From: Arctopsyche grandis
Lineage: Eukaryota; Arthropoda; Insecta; Trichoptera; Hydropsychidae
Assembly (NCBI RefSeq): GCF_051622035.1
Contig: NC_135358.1
Span: 12,716,001 to 12,780,000 of the forward strand
Length of the DNA: 64,000 bases
Direction: 5' to 3'
The position numbers and the translations under genes were made by a program. A model generated the notes under the pieces. The model did no database searches. It was not told the origin of the DNA and saw nothing but the letters and a program-made list of their open reading frames with translations. Shown here piece by piece: positions 49,246-61,925 of this stretch. Within the stretch, counting starts at the first letter, position 1. The number at the start of each line of letters is the position of its first letter.

Positions 49246-49794
49246 ACTAGCTGAACCCCGGAATGCGTTGCAATGCCATAATAACGCATGCAATTCCCGT
49301 TCCCGTTCCCGTTCTTGTTCCCGTTCCCATTTGTCGGATAAACGCAGGTAGCGAACACATTATTGCGTTGCAATGACACTCATTCCCGTTCCCGTTTTTT
49401 TTTCACAGTAATCTTCCCGGACATGCACACAACAAATCCTGAAGGTTTCATCGTAATATGCTCAGTGGTTTAGCAGCAATGCCAGAATAAGGCATGCAAT
49501 TCCCGTTCCCGTTCCCGTTCAAGTTCTTCAACGCCGTGTCATCATAAACCACCTGGTAACGTGGTTACCAACGAACACATTTCCTTGACTACACAATGGC
49601 GCTTCAAACTTTCGCGTCGGTAAAATCGTAATTACGAATATTATTATTAAGAGGTTATTTCCAGTTTTTTTTTCACAGAAAGCTTCCCGGACATGCATAC
49701 AACAAATCCTGAAAGTTCCATCGTAATCGGTTCAGTGGTTTAGGAGTCTATACGAGACATACACACAGACATTCAATTTTATATACAATATAGA
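49246..49794 (+). mobile_element. ACTAGC-headed dispersed element, copy 3 (composite)
   Basis: The head ACTAGCTGAACCCCGGAATGC and the tail CGAGACATACACACAGACA to ATATAGAT match copies 1 and 2. Inside, the CTTCCCGGACATG and CCCGTTCCCGTTCC segments occur twice (about 49410-49520 and 49680-49740). The second block carries extra sequence (49535-49660) absent from the other copies, so this is a composite or head-to-tail recombinant copy. Confidence 0.7.
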
Positions 49795-49899
49795 TAGCCG
49801 CTATATTTAAAAGACCAATTTTCAGTTTCAAAAACACTATTTCTGTTTGCCTTAATTCACAAATTATTATCATATATATACATACATATGTACATAGTG

Positions 49900-50073
49900 A
49901 AGTGGCGTGCGGTGGAAATTTCTATGTTTCTATCGCACAACTTTATTTACATTTGTGCGAGTAGGATACAAGAGGATGCTGTGACGTCACACCGCATCCT
50001 TTTGTATCCTACTCGCGCACACCAAAATAAAGCTGTTCAACAGAAACAGAGAAATATCCGCCGCACGCCACTG
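49900..50073. mobile_element. Foldback MITE with a CRE palindrome at its apex
   Basis: The termini AGTGGCGTGCGG(T/C)GG and CC(G)CCGCACGCCACT are inverted, and the arms pair nearly to the centre. The central segment is GTGACGTCAC (49981-49990), which contains the perfect cAMP-response palindrome TGACGTCA. The arms share the GCGAGTAGGATACAAGAGGA core with the large foldback at 10870-11286. Confidence 0.8.
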
Positions 50074-50100
50074 TTATTACTACGTACATATGTATGTATA

Positions 50101-50154
50101 TCGAAATGAAGAAAAGTGGACTTACGGCAATTTCAAATATAACGGTTCATATAT
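50101..50154 (-). mobile_element. Solo end of MITE family A
   Basis: A 54-bp segment matching, in reverse, the terminal repeat of the element at 2341-2604 (GTAAGTCCACTTTTCTTCAT and the AACGGTTCAT end). No second end is near, so it is truncated. Confidence 0.65.
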
Positions 50155-53100
50155 ATGGATTACATCTAAAATAATTTTTTCATTGCGTCTAATTTGTACA
50201 GGAATATATGATAACTATTGCATAAATAGTAAATATACACAATTAGCATAAATCACATATTTGTATACAATTATTTGTATACAAACAATGACCGATATTG
50301 TACAATTCAATCATGGTGAAATCAAAATTGATCAATGCTTTCATTTAACTATATAAAATACATATTCACAAATTAAATTAAATTCACTTTACTTCAAAAC
50401 ATACATACGCATTTTTTATGAAAAATATTATACATGCAATTTATTTTAAAAACTAATTAGAAAGATTTCACCAAATAGGTTGTTTCAATAAGGAGCATCG
50501 TCGAATTAATATAATACAAACAGAACATAATTCCGAGGCAATAACGGTCTCGGCAAACTGGTGCAAGGCCGTACATAAATTCCACAGGGAGCAGTAAGTA
50601 GGAACACACGTACCCCCCCATTTTAACGTTTTCACTGCACGTACATACATATGTATGTATGTACACGGGAATATACGAATACAACCCGTATACTCCTGTA
50701 TACGAAATGTAACAATGAAAATTACCGAATCAAAAAGTGCACATTCGAAAAATAATTTAAAATTGTGCATCCGGTGTTCGGTGCATAAATCTCGGGTTGT
50801 GCTGTGCTGCACTTACGAGTCGCATAAAAGAATCGTTACGACCTATTCGAATCTCGTAAAGCTCTACTACGTTTGCGAAACGAAAACATGCCACTTTCTA
50901 CGTTTCAATGTTTTCTGCTGTGTGTGTGTGTGTGTGTGTGTATTTCTTTCGTATATTATTTATTTACATTTCATCGGAACCATTGAGGGATTGCTGAAAG
51001 CGACCAATCTGTATAAACAACCGGGAAATAATTGATTGCGTTTATGTTTGTAAATGTTTATCGATTCGATCTTCAGAATTCAATGATAGATTTAATAGTA
51101 TTTCTTATTCGATCTGATAACGTAAATATTTTTCAACTTTGGACCGTCAAGGAAAGTATGTATTTATTTTTAACAATTTTATTTAAATTGCCATACAAAC
51201 GATCTACTCGTAGATTATACAAGACTCATTGCGAAATTATTCGATAAATTTATTGCCAAGCTGTTTGATGTTATCTTTTAGATGGGAAAGCGAAGAAAGA
51301 AAATTACATTAAATTGGCGAAATTAGAATACGAATTTTGTTCAAAAGTGCTGGCATATTTTTATAAATTGGGGGCGTTCAAACTTAAGTATATACAAAAA
51401 GTAAAGTTTTCTGCATTAGGTCCTGTTTGAATACAATAATAATGTATGTTTTGCTGGAAAATTTATAGAAACATAATGAATTTTCGATAAGAATTGCGTA
51501 TTTTTTTTTAAATTATCTGCATAATAATATTATCTAAAAATTCTATACTCTAATTAAAAATGATTACGTAACATCGAAATGAAAAATTACTCTATAAAAA
51601 TGCATGCGTCTGGGACATGTCTTTTTGTCGAAATTCAATTTTAATGTTGCATATCGAATTGATAGTCATAGTAAAGAAAGCGACTATTTTTGAACTATTA
51701 AACAAGGATAATAATTTTTTCAAAATACACATCAGTTCATTGAAGGTATTCCAGAAATATTTAATCATAAAAAATAGGTGTTATTTAGAATTAGGATATA
51801 AGCCTAAAAAATAGCTAAATTAAAAAAAAAATAATGCAAATAGGAAAAATTAATTTTCTATTCTAAAATATCTCTTCATAACATTAAATATTTCTAGTAA
51901 TTCAATTTCAAATAAATATTCTTTCCCTCCAACTAATATCTTCCGAACATTTAATATTTATTTATATGTCCGAATATAAAAGCTTGGGGCATAAAAGAGA
52001 CGATTGAATGGTAATATATACATATGTACATATGCATGCGAAATATCAGATAGATTTGACGATAGGAAATGACGATCGCCATATCAGATTACAGTCAAAC
52101 TAAATAAAAGCTTTTAAAAAAAGCAAGAGTTTAATATTCATTAAATTTAAATATATCTACTGGTATTTTATGTGATATTACTCGCGTGTTGAATGTCTAG
52201 TAATTGCCCATACATTGTTGTATATTGACAGGTACGTCCATACTAAAAGATGTATGTGTGGTCAGTGTCGTTGAACCACACTATCGACCCCGATCAATTG
52301 TCGGATTGAATTAAACGACCTAAAGTTGACGACCCATGACCTCGTCTGATCTTTTTCGTTGATGAAACCCGTGCCACGGATCCTCAAAGTGCGGTTCGTG
52401 CGCCGAACGAATGTTGAATTCGAATTTGAAACGATTCTTTGTATGTCGTTTGCGTGCCGAATGTTTGCCGCAATCAGTAGGATCGTTCGAAGGATTCGTT
52501 TTATGGTATTATTATATGTGCTCGCGAAAAAGGAGCTGAATTTTTTTCTTCAGAAGTCAATCGAGGGATAGGACGAAGACAAGATCGGAATTTTTTGCGC
52601 ATCTCTTTTTTTGAAGATATTTTATGTATGCATGTGGGGTGGGAGCAAAGCGTTTCCAATATCTTAAAGTTGGCAAATACATATATTTATTTTAAGGCAT
52701 ATTTATACCATCCAAAATTATAACAACTTATGTAAAATAAATAAGTGTTAAACCTAATTCATTGTAACGGCTTACGTTGCATCAATTTACTAAGATTGGA
52801 GTAAAGAGGGATTTCGCCAGATTTTCTTTAAAAGTGTGTAAGACAAGCTTTACAAATTCGGATTAGACTGTCTGAAGACTTTCATTCGCAAGTACGCTTG
52901 TCCGTACAGTAACCCTGAAATAACCACAGAGTTCGAAGTTAACGTTATTTATATATTAGCTCAAAGTTCAGAACTAATAGTCGCTGTAACTTTGCACATC
53001 AAAAATGTACGTATGTAGTAGATATGATAAAACTAAAGTACATTGTATGAAATCAAATAAATTTTTTTTTTAAACAAATATCTCAGTAAATCTTAGATTT

Positions 53101-55687
53101 ATAAAAGTAAAATAAATTGACAGAAGAAAGAGATTTCCATTTTACCGTAATATTTTCAATTTATTATTTCGATGAAAATGAGATGATTGAGTGTTAAATT
53201 TTCGAACAATTACACTCGGAAACATCGACATCAATCTCCATCGCGTTCAATTAATCTTCCTCTTATCCCGTTCATCGCGTTTTGTCTTCGGGGGCGTTTT
53301 CTTAGCGCCCTAATTTTTTTACCCTTCAGATAGGTACGTTTATTTCAATTACCCTTTGGATATTCGAAACACGAGAGATGTCTACATTAATAATAAATAT
53401 GTTGAATTATCAAAAAAAGGGTTTCTAGTTTAGCAATAATAATTCTATAAAGAAGAAGGCGAAATTGATGTTTTCGATAACAAATAATAAGACTCATAGT
53501 TCCATTTCTCATTTCATATTTTATCCCATTAAGATTCCAATTATACTAATTGCCGTATGAAAGTTTCAGAGAGGCGAGAAAACAACAAAGACAAAGGAGA
53601 TGTCGCCTACTCTTAAGAAATTTTTCATATTGAAATAAATAGGAGCTCAAGAATAGAGATGCAACTAATTTTAAATAGCAAATTGCCATTTTAATCTCCA
53701 GATCTCATTCACGTTTGAAAATCGTCTCATATACTATAAGAGAAAAGGAATCTTTTAAAATAAATTCTGCGATTAAGGTATTGGATATGTATAGCTATTT
53801 GGCGCTAGAATGTAAAGTTCTAAAATTTTAATATCGCAATGAGATATTCAAAAAAGGTTCATAAAATTTGCATGTAAACTAAAAACCATAAGGCCTACGC
53901 AAAAAGACTGCGATGTAGTTGAAAGTTTTCGTTATAAAAGTCAAATTGAAATATGTATTGCGAAAAGCGCACACTAAAACCGTTACTATAGTTATTATTA
54001 TAATGAAATGCAAAACGAAAAAAGTTTCCTGAGCAACTTGTATTATTTTAATTAGCCAATTGAATACTGATTTTAATTAAACCTGTTAGTTAATAAGTTT
54101 TCTTCTTCGGAGAAAATTCACGTAATTATATTTACATATATGTACATATGTAGATATATGGAGTGTTTGCAAAGGACCGAATTCTTGTTACCGGGTCGTC
54201 CATAAATTGGATTAATTAAGACACTGTTTTCGAAAGAAGACAATGTGTTAAATAGCTTAAAGGTCGTCTTCACACAGTCGAATAATTCAGGGATGGAAAA
54301 GCCCTTAAGGGCCATGCGAACATCCCGTAAAATCCCGAGCGAGAACCGTTCGCGGCTTACGGGGTTCTGCGTGAGATTATTTCCAACTTACTTATAAGGG
54401 GTTCATCATCTTATGATAATTCGGTAAGCTCCACGTTACTCGAATATAGCGAAATACATATACTTTTATATAAGAAACGAACGCTTCTATGTAAATTTAA
54501 TTTGAAACTGAGATAACGGACGGTCTAATTATGGATAATCCATAGAAATTACGCGTCACAATAGATAAATGTAGAAGTTGAGGACTTTAGAATATATTAT
54601 ATAAAATATGTCATTATAAAAACAAAAATATACAAAATACTATAATACCATGCACACCTTGGTGGGAGAAAAACAACAGCGTAAGGAGCAACTCCACTTC
54701 CCGTACACAAATAATTAAAAGGTTTCAAGTAAAAATGCTCTCCAATGGAGAGCTTTTAAATTTTCAACGGGCAAGAAGATGAAGGAGGGTGGTGAAAATA
54801 CAGAAATATTTTCATATATAAACATAGCATGAGCCGGAATATTCGTCGGAAAAGTATCCATAAAACAACAATAAGAATAATTCCCCAGAGACTAAATGTA
54901 AATTCAAGCTTTTGTAATTTTCACACAAGTAAACATTTCAATGAATAACAAACAATCAATTAAAACAAGAAAATTAATTCAGGATCAAAAATTTTAAAAT
55001 TCAGTTGGTTCGATATCTGCTTACTTCCGTGTCATAAAATTTTAATTAAGCGATTTATAAATTTATGAAGTGTTAAGAAAACTTCACATCACCTTGAAGC
55101 CAGTAATAAAATGGCCGTTTCGAAATTAGGGCAAGCGAATTTTCAACAATAGAAAAACGTATACATCCGGAAACGGCTTATAAGAACTTCCGGCACGACT
55201 GGTAAACGATATGGTTAAACGAATAAATATAAAAGTGGCGGTTTGGTCCGGCTTCGGTTTGTTTACGACACAATTGGGAGTTGATGCATCGATGTAATAA
55301 AGAGTGCAGCAGATGCACGCCGCCGAATCATAAATAATAATAAAACGGTGGCAAAAGGCCACTCTCGCGTGAGAGTCATAATCATAAGTCTCTATCAGAC
55401 GCACATCGATGTCCGCAAACATTAATTCAATTAGGGGTGTATATGTTTTTTTTATTACATGGCGCATGCGCGTCGTTGACATCGATAGGACACGTGTTGC
55501 ACTTTAGATGTGTCGTTTCAAAAGCGGAACTTCTCAAACTGTGATGAAACTGTTAAAATTGTTACAATTTTGCACACTGAAAATATATTTGGATATTATT
55601 TTGAACCGATGTCTATGTATATTTGAAATGTTCACATTTTACAGGTTTTGATGAAATAAAGAAATTGATATAACACATTGTTGATAA
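50155..55687. other. No confident gene
   Basis: AT-rich sequence with a (TG)n tract (about 50919-50942), GC-richer patches (50760-50840, 52260-52520, 55130-55490) and open frames with no recognisable domains (for example 50655-51035 plus, 52359-52571 plus, 55126-55482 minus). Palindromic GTACATACATATGTATGTATGTAC-type sequence lies at 50641. Confidence 0.4.
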
Positions 55688-55960
55688 TATGAACTGTTAT
55701 ATTTGAATGTGACAAAAGTCCACTTTTATTCATTTCGAGAAATATTTCGCAAAACATTAAATATAATGTTTAGAGATAACAATATGTAAAAATACTGGTG
55801 GCCTGTGTAGTTTATTCTGCTTTCCCGAGATTCTGGACATACCGAATTAAAATAAGTGATAGTAATTTGTGAATTAAGTCATGTGAATTAACAGAAATAG
55901 TGTTTTCGGAATTGAAAATTGGACTTCATCCACTTTCAAATATAATATAACGGCTCATAT
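55688..55960. mobile_element. MITE, family A, second full copy
   Basis: A 273-bp copy of the element in the cadherin intron at 2341-2604, with the same order of internal sequence (CATTAAATATAATGTTT, AAAATACTGGTGG, GTTTATTCTGCTTT, TTTGTGAATTAAGTCA). The termini ATATGAACTGTTATATTTGA and TATAACGGCTCATAT are inverted repeats. Confidence 0.75.
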
Positions 55961-56363
55961 ATACTTACATATAATATAAGTATAGGACTTAGTTTAGTCA
56001 CAATTTGCTTTATTTGATCATGTTTAACCAATGAATAATACTCGCTTTTGTTTGTACATGCTACTGCTTCCTGATTGTAAAGTAAACTTATATTATAATT
56101 CAATAAGATCTGCATACATCACTCAAATCAAACAGACCAATGCAGTTGCAATCAGAGACGGATGATGAAACTCTCTCTAACTCCATCACACGCACGCAAT
56201 GAAGCCTGTGCGGTGGAGAAAGATAGATACACTACTGTAACAGTAAAGCGATATGTTTACATACTTCTTGGAAAAGGAAACAAGGCTAATATATTGTTAG
56301 ATACAGTAAATATACATACATAAATATACATTGAGTTAACTAGGGAAGCTTTTTGTAAAAATC

Positions 56364-56572
56364 TTAAGGGATGAGTTTCACGTTCCAGAAGTTCTGATTG
56401 GCCTCAAGTTTTGGGTGCCAGAGAGGCTGAGAGAATTTCACTTCAGAGCTATTTCTGTCAATTATGACCAGATCCAATGTTCTTGTGGACTCATCGCTTT
56501 TAAAGGCCAACCGACTGCCGAACGTGCTGTTTGAGTAGCTTGATATTTTCACTGAATCCATTACACTTTTTA
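56364..56572 (-). CDS. Unidentified coding-like terminal exon
   Basis: The minus strand has a strong acceptor context, a long T run then GTTAAG. About 68 codons follow, including MDSVKISSYSNSTFGSRLAF, TLDLVIIDRNSSEV and QPLWHPKLEANQNFW, ending KLIP-stop. Residue use is coding-like, with possible N-glycosylation sites (NST, NSS) suggesting an extracellular domain. It could be the last exon of an unseen minus-strand gene, or a tiny gene starting at the internal ATG. Family not recognised and no upstream exons found. Confidence 0.4.
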
Positions 56573-59500
56573 CACTTAACAAAAAAAAAAAGATGATTTA
56601 ATAAAAAGGGATGACATTCATATAACTTCAAATCAAGCTACATATCTAAGCAACGCTAAGGATGTAATTAAATTTATTTTACTGACTATTTCTCAACTGT
56701 GCAAGAATCGGAAACATATAGGACTAGTACGCTTATTATTGCTTACCTATGTTGTTATTTCATCTAGACAGGTTTGTAAATATAAGAAGACACAATGTTT
56801 AAAATCAGGTAGACATTTTAATATAGTCATATAATAATAACATTTGGAACCACTGAAATGGAGCTCAGTGTAAATAAACAAAATACACACGGCTAGACAC
56901 AGAGAGAACATTATCGTCTATAACGCCATTAGAACGTCATAATATATCATTGGGAATATTTTTGCACGTTCCGTCCCATGGGGGAGTAGGGAATGCACGA
57001 AGCACCACTAGCGGATAGTGAATTCAGATTAAATTCGAACACAAACACATTAGGTACATGTGGATTCCAGGGCATCGGCAAAACAAGTACCAGCTGCTGG
57101 AGACAAAAATAGACCATTCGCCCCTATTATTATTCGAGAACTCTTTATTTGATATGAAATTCGGGACTTCGTTCCTCCCGATGCGTAATTCTATACGAAT
57201 AATAGCAAGCTTTTGTAGTACGGACCATCCGCAAATAGCCTTACCGTAACGCAAATGAAACGATAATTATGTATTTCGAGATTTCAGTGTATGTCCGCGG
57301 ATTTAAATAAAACGTGTATGTGTACGTATGATATCAAGTGACGTAATGCGTCATCTGGAAAATGAGACCGGTGTAATATTCGCCGAAATCTAGAGGCAAT
57401 GTAAGGGTGAGTGTAAATTTTATGTTCGCTCGTAATTTTCGCTGTTTAGAACACGAAGAGAGTGCTGTTTTATCGACATGCATCTGGCGCGTATATCCTC
57501 AAGTGACACACATTTGAGTAAAAATTCGACTTTCAGTATGCGCCTTGGTATGTACATATTAAGACACCTACATATATGAAGTGAAAAATTAAAAAAAGTA
57601 TCGTTGAGCAGAATGTAGAACATACTCTATGATTTGAACATGAAAGAAAGCTAATTTTACATAGTTATGTTTATCGCGCTAACAGATTTACGACTGTTTA
57701 ACGTTAGTTTGTGTTTGCGCCGGTGTGATATAAATATCATATAAAAAAATGTATCAACAAAGGATAGCAGTTAAAATTAACCGAGATAGTTAACTGTGAT
57801 GCAACTTTTTGTAGAATATTACATCAACATAAGTGGTGGGGAATCTATTTTTCAACATAGGCACAAATTTAAGATGAATAATTTTCACAATTAATAATCA
57901 TTTTCATATAAGATTTTGACGGTTGAAAGTATTCAAGAAATTTTAAAATATGAATCAAAATTAGTTCCATAAATATGTATGTATACATAAAAGAATACAG
58001 TATACTAAATACTTACAAAATAAATTGTTAATAGAATTAAAATGTATGTAACTCACAAAGTTTTCAATGACGGAAAAAAGTAATGAATTTTTGCAACAAA
58101 ATAAGATTTAATAAAAATGCACAAAAAATAATCTACCATTTTTTACATTAAAAAACATTATTTATACATATTTCATATATTATATTTATGATGATAAAAA
58201 AAAATATAAATTAGCACCGAAACTTTGACTTTGACCTTACATATGATTGATTGAGAAATTATGGGTTAAATTAATATCATTAGAGTAAGTTTATCATCAA
58301 TCCAAATAAAATATAAATCATTTTTACTTTCACTTATTTTTGCTCGTTGTTGTTGATGCATTTTTACTGAAAAACAATAGTTGTAATTAACAAGTTTATA
58401 AATAAGTAATGAGAAAAAATAAGGTCATAGGTCGAATCGATAGCCGTTCAATTAACGAGATAACTTCGCAACGACCGCATATTTGAAGAAGGGTCCGAAT
58501 TAAACTGGCCATCTATCACTTAACGAATTATATAGATTGATAATATCAACTATTATAGTGAACTATCCACATTCAATATAAACATATACATACATATGTA
58601 CAATGTATATACATACAGATCTTTCTCTCATATTTCGATGCCCTCAAACATATAATGTATATGTATATTCAGAATACAAATTTCAAACGTAATCTACATC
58701 GCAGAGTTTTCTTTGGGAAATTTAAATTTAAACATCATCTTTTGAAGAATTCGAGACAAGTTTCAAAATTTTAAGACAACGTTTAAATATTTTATCTCCC
58801 AACGACGTCTGCTTACATATTCATATTTTAATTTGAAAACGATCTTAAACGACGAATTCCAAACTGAACGGAGCACATATGTATGTATGTATGTAAATAT
58901 TAACTAAAAATTTAAAGAGGGAATATACAGAATTTGAATATGTGTATTTGCAAATGTTCATTAAAATAATGTGAAAAAAAAAGTTAATGTATATTTCCGG
59001 AATATATAAAAATAAATAAATGTTTGATTTTGAAAGATATGCCCATTTAGAATTCGGAAAAAAATTAAAATTAAAATTTGCTCAGTCCTAATGGGAACTC
59101 AAGTCCGTGCAAAAATAAAACATACAGAATATTAAATAACATATTTTTTTATAATTTCATAAATCAAAAAATATTATTTTAATTAAATTTAAAAATGTTG
59201 GCACATTTTTACCGACACGATAAGGGACGAATTGGCTCGCATTCAATCCATTCTGAAATTTCACGGAAATCTTTTCTAAGAATTCACATAACGCAAAACA
59301 GCAATCATCCACAATATTCATCATATCTGTTTATGTTCCCGTATTTCGTGCCAAGTTATGACATAAAAATAAATACCATAAACTCTGTTTATATTGTACG
59401 AAAAAAATTAAATAAGATTATAAAATGACTTCATCATCGCACTCTGTGTCGGTGATTCAAAGTGGTAACTAATTGAAAACTGTCCATCATTAATCTTCTT

Positions 59501-59876
59501 CACTTCCATTTGAAGGGCGTGATGATGATGATGATGCCTATACTCTTTTTCACTTTATTTCGCATTGTATGTGCGTATAATCCAAATGGGTAGGTACATA
59601 TGTACATATGTACATATATACGATCGTGTCGGGGCACGTGCGCGTGCTTCGCGGTTAATGCACGTGCATTTTCAAACCCACTGGAGTTGTGTACACGTGG
59701 TGTGTTTGTTCCACTTATCAAAAGTGATAAACGACGCCTGTAAATGTGCATATTTAATGCACTCACGTATACATTTGAATTAAGTTGCACTTTTAGAAAG
59801 GAACTTAATAAATGAAACTATGAATATATGTATGTACTTTGTGAAGGAGAAAGATTTAAAATTTATATTTTGTGCA
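56573..59876. other. No gene seen
   Basis: AT-rich DNA with microsatellite-like TACATACATATGTA motifs and open frames that overlap on both strands (57024-57254) without recognisable similarity. Confidence 0.45.
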
Positions 59877-60137
59877 TCTAATATATAATTTCGAAAGAGA
59901 CTTTGTGTGTTTGTATGTTTGTTTGGTTCGTAAAATGCGTGCCGTTCAATTTAATAAAAAAGCTAATGAATATTAAATAAAATAAAATAGATATATAAAT
60001 AAAATAGATAGTAGAATATTAAATGTAAATAAAATAAAACTATTCAAAGAAATTTAATAAAATGTTTACCATTAGATTGGGCATGTTTAAGCGGTTTATA
60101 TTACACATACCGAGCGAAGCCGGGTAAAAACACTAGT
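59877..60137 (-). mobile_element. ACTAGTG-headed dispersed element
   Basis: On the minus strand it begins ACTAGTGTTTTTACCCGGCT, then TCGCTCGGTATGTG, and ends with CAAACAAACATACAAACACAC before ATATATTAGAT. This is the same architecture as the ACTAGC elements (ACTAG head, CCCGG near the head, A/C-rich tail, AT end), but a different family. Confidence 0.6.
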
Positions 60138-61619
60138 ATACATAGAATACAAAGATATCTATTTACGGTGCAAGTTTATGCAATATTTAATGACAGAATA
60201 TTACACTTGGAAGACTAAAATTTAATTTTATCATAAAAATGTGACTTTTATATTTTATTTTTACATACATCATATGTGCATATGGTTAGATTAATTTGTG
60301 TACACAAGTATAACATAATAAATCAGAGACATCTATGGATAATTAATAAAATTTTGATAAACAGCAAATTTTCGAGAAATGCATTATGTGGGTAGCATTT
60401 ACAAGATTCAACAAACTCTAGATGAACTGAGGGGGAGAATAATGATTCATTGGATCGGTTACAATAATTAAGCTAGAAAAAATTGTAACGTTCTAGCGTT
60501 CGATCTGTGTAAATACACTTTTAATAACCAACAAATAAAAAAAACTTTTTTAATAACCACAAGACCTTGCCAGCAGCGTATTTGATCAGGAATCTACAAA
60601 CTATCTACTGTTATATAAGAGCTCAACCAGTGCACTACGCTGTGGCTTATATGATTAAGAAACATGTATGTAATTACATATTATGTAGGTATTTGAGTGA
60701 GATTCAGATTCAGATGAGAAGTTTTGGGGTTTGAATCGAAGTTTTGTAATTAGTTCATGTACATCCATATATGTATGTACATATTTACAATATAAAATTA
60801 AGTGAAAGATACCATCCAACTTATTTTTGACTATATATTTTTTGCAATTTTCCCATGGCTAAATCTTTACAATCTGCGCAAAGTGAAATTTTGATTTGAA
60901 ACAAAAAAGGCTAACCAAATCGAATTTGGCAGATGGACAAATTCTTATTTCGGATAAGATGGGAGTGTGAAACGCTCTTTTTCTTTCGTAACGGCCAAGG
61001 AACGGTTAACGGCACAGTATACATATTTTTTACGTTGCGACAACTCGTGTATGTGGAGAGAAGAAGAGGGCTTACGAAATTCCCGCAACCGGCCCTGCAG
61101 GCCCTTCATTGTATTCAAATGGGCCGAACGTGAATAACAAACGTATGGTAAACGAGAGACACGCGACAAAGAATGATACGGCACATTTCGCCGAAGGAAA
61201 AAAGGCAATATCCGACAGCAACCTAAAATATCGAAGGTTTCCAATATATTCCTACTTCTTTTTCCCTCGGATATACTTCTCCCGTGACAAATTAGCTATT
61301 TATACTAGTATTTTTGACTCTGGCGTTACCTGAAACTCTCCAACAACCCTCGTTTCTAGCCAGGCTTCCATCGGCGTGTAGAACTTTCTTGGAGTTTCAT
61401 TAAGCTCGCGGTTATAATTCTTATGCGAAAGGAATTCGATCGGAAAACGTGAGAAAATTTATATACTAGAGCTCAGAGAGGAAATCAGAAATAGTTTTTG
61501 CGTACAATTGAAAAGCCGTGCGGAGAATACATATAAGATCGACATTTCAAATTAAATTTACCGGCACCAGGTACACAGAAATAGTCTTTCAATTTACCGA
61601 TTTCATATATGTAATAATA
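60138..61619. other. No confident gene; GC-richer patch 60940-61250
   Basis: The patch 60940-61250 gives open frames on both strands (minus 60945-61244, plus 61109-61333) with no recognised domain. Nothing else identified. Confidence 0.4.
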
Positions 61620-61925
61620 TATATGTTACAGTGAAAGCATATTTAAAGTAAAAATATATTTTCACCAATTCAAGCAGTGAAAATGTATCAAACAATGAAT
61701 TTACAACATTTAACTCTATATATTTAACCCTAACAACCCAATTTTAAATGAATAGGGCCAGCCCTAACTTAACCTAACCTATCCTAACCCTTAAATAATA
61801 CCAACCCTAACAATCTAATCTTAAATGAATAAAACCAACCCTGAAAATGTAACTGGTTATGATTTCACTGAAACTTCAGTCAAAATATATTTTCACTTAA
61901 AATATAATTTCACTGTGACATATAC
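61620..61925. mobile_element. MITE with 44-bp inverted repeats and telomere-like interior
   Basis: The termini TATGTTACAGTGAAAGCATA and the reverse complement of TAATTTCACTGTGACATA pair over about 44 bp, with TA-rich flanks compatible with a TA target duplication. The interior carries CCTAACTTAACCTAACCTAT, resembling insect telomeric (TTAGG)n, and two AACCCTAACAA-TTTTAAATGAAT-like units. Confidence 0.7.

Noticed and set aside
55126..55482. 118-codon minus-strand frame
   Set aside because: No acceptor or donor context, no domain; composition follows the local base content.
60945..61333. Open frames on both strands near 61 kb
   Set aside because: Overlapping in opposite directions without any recognisable motif.
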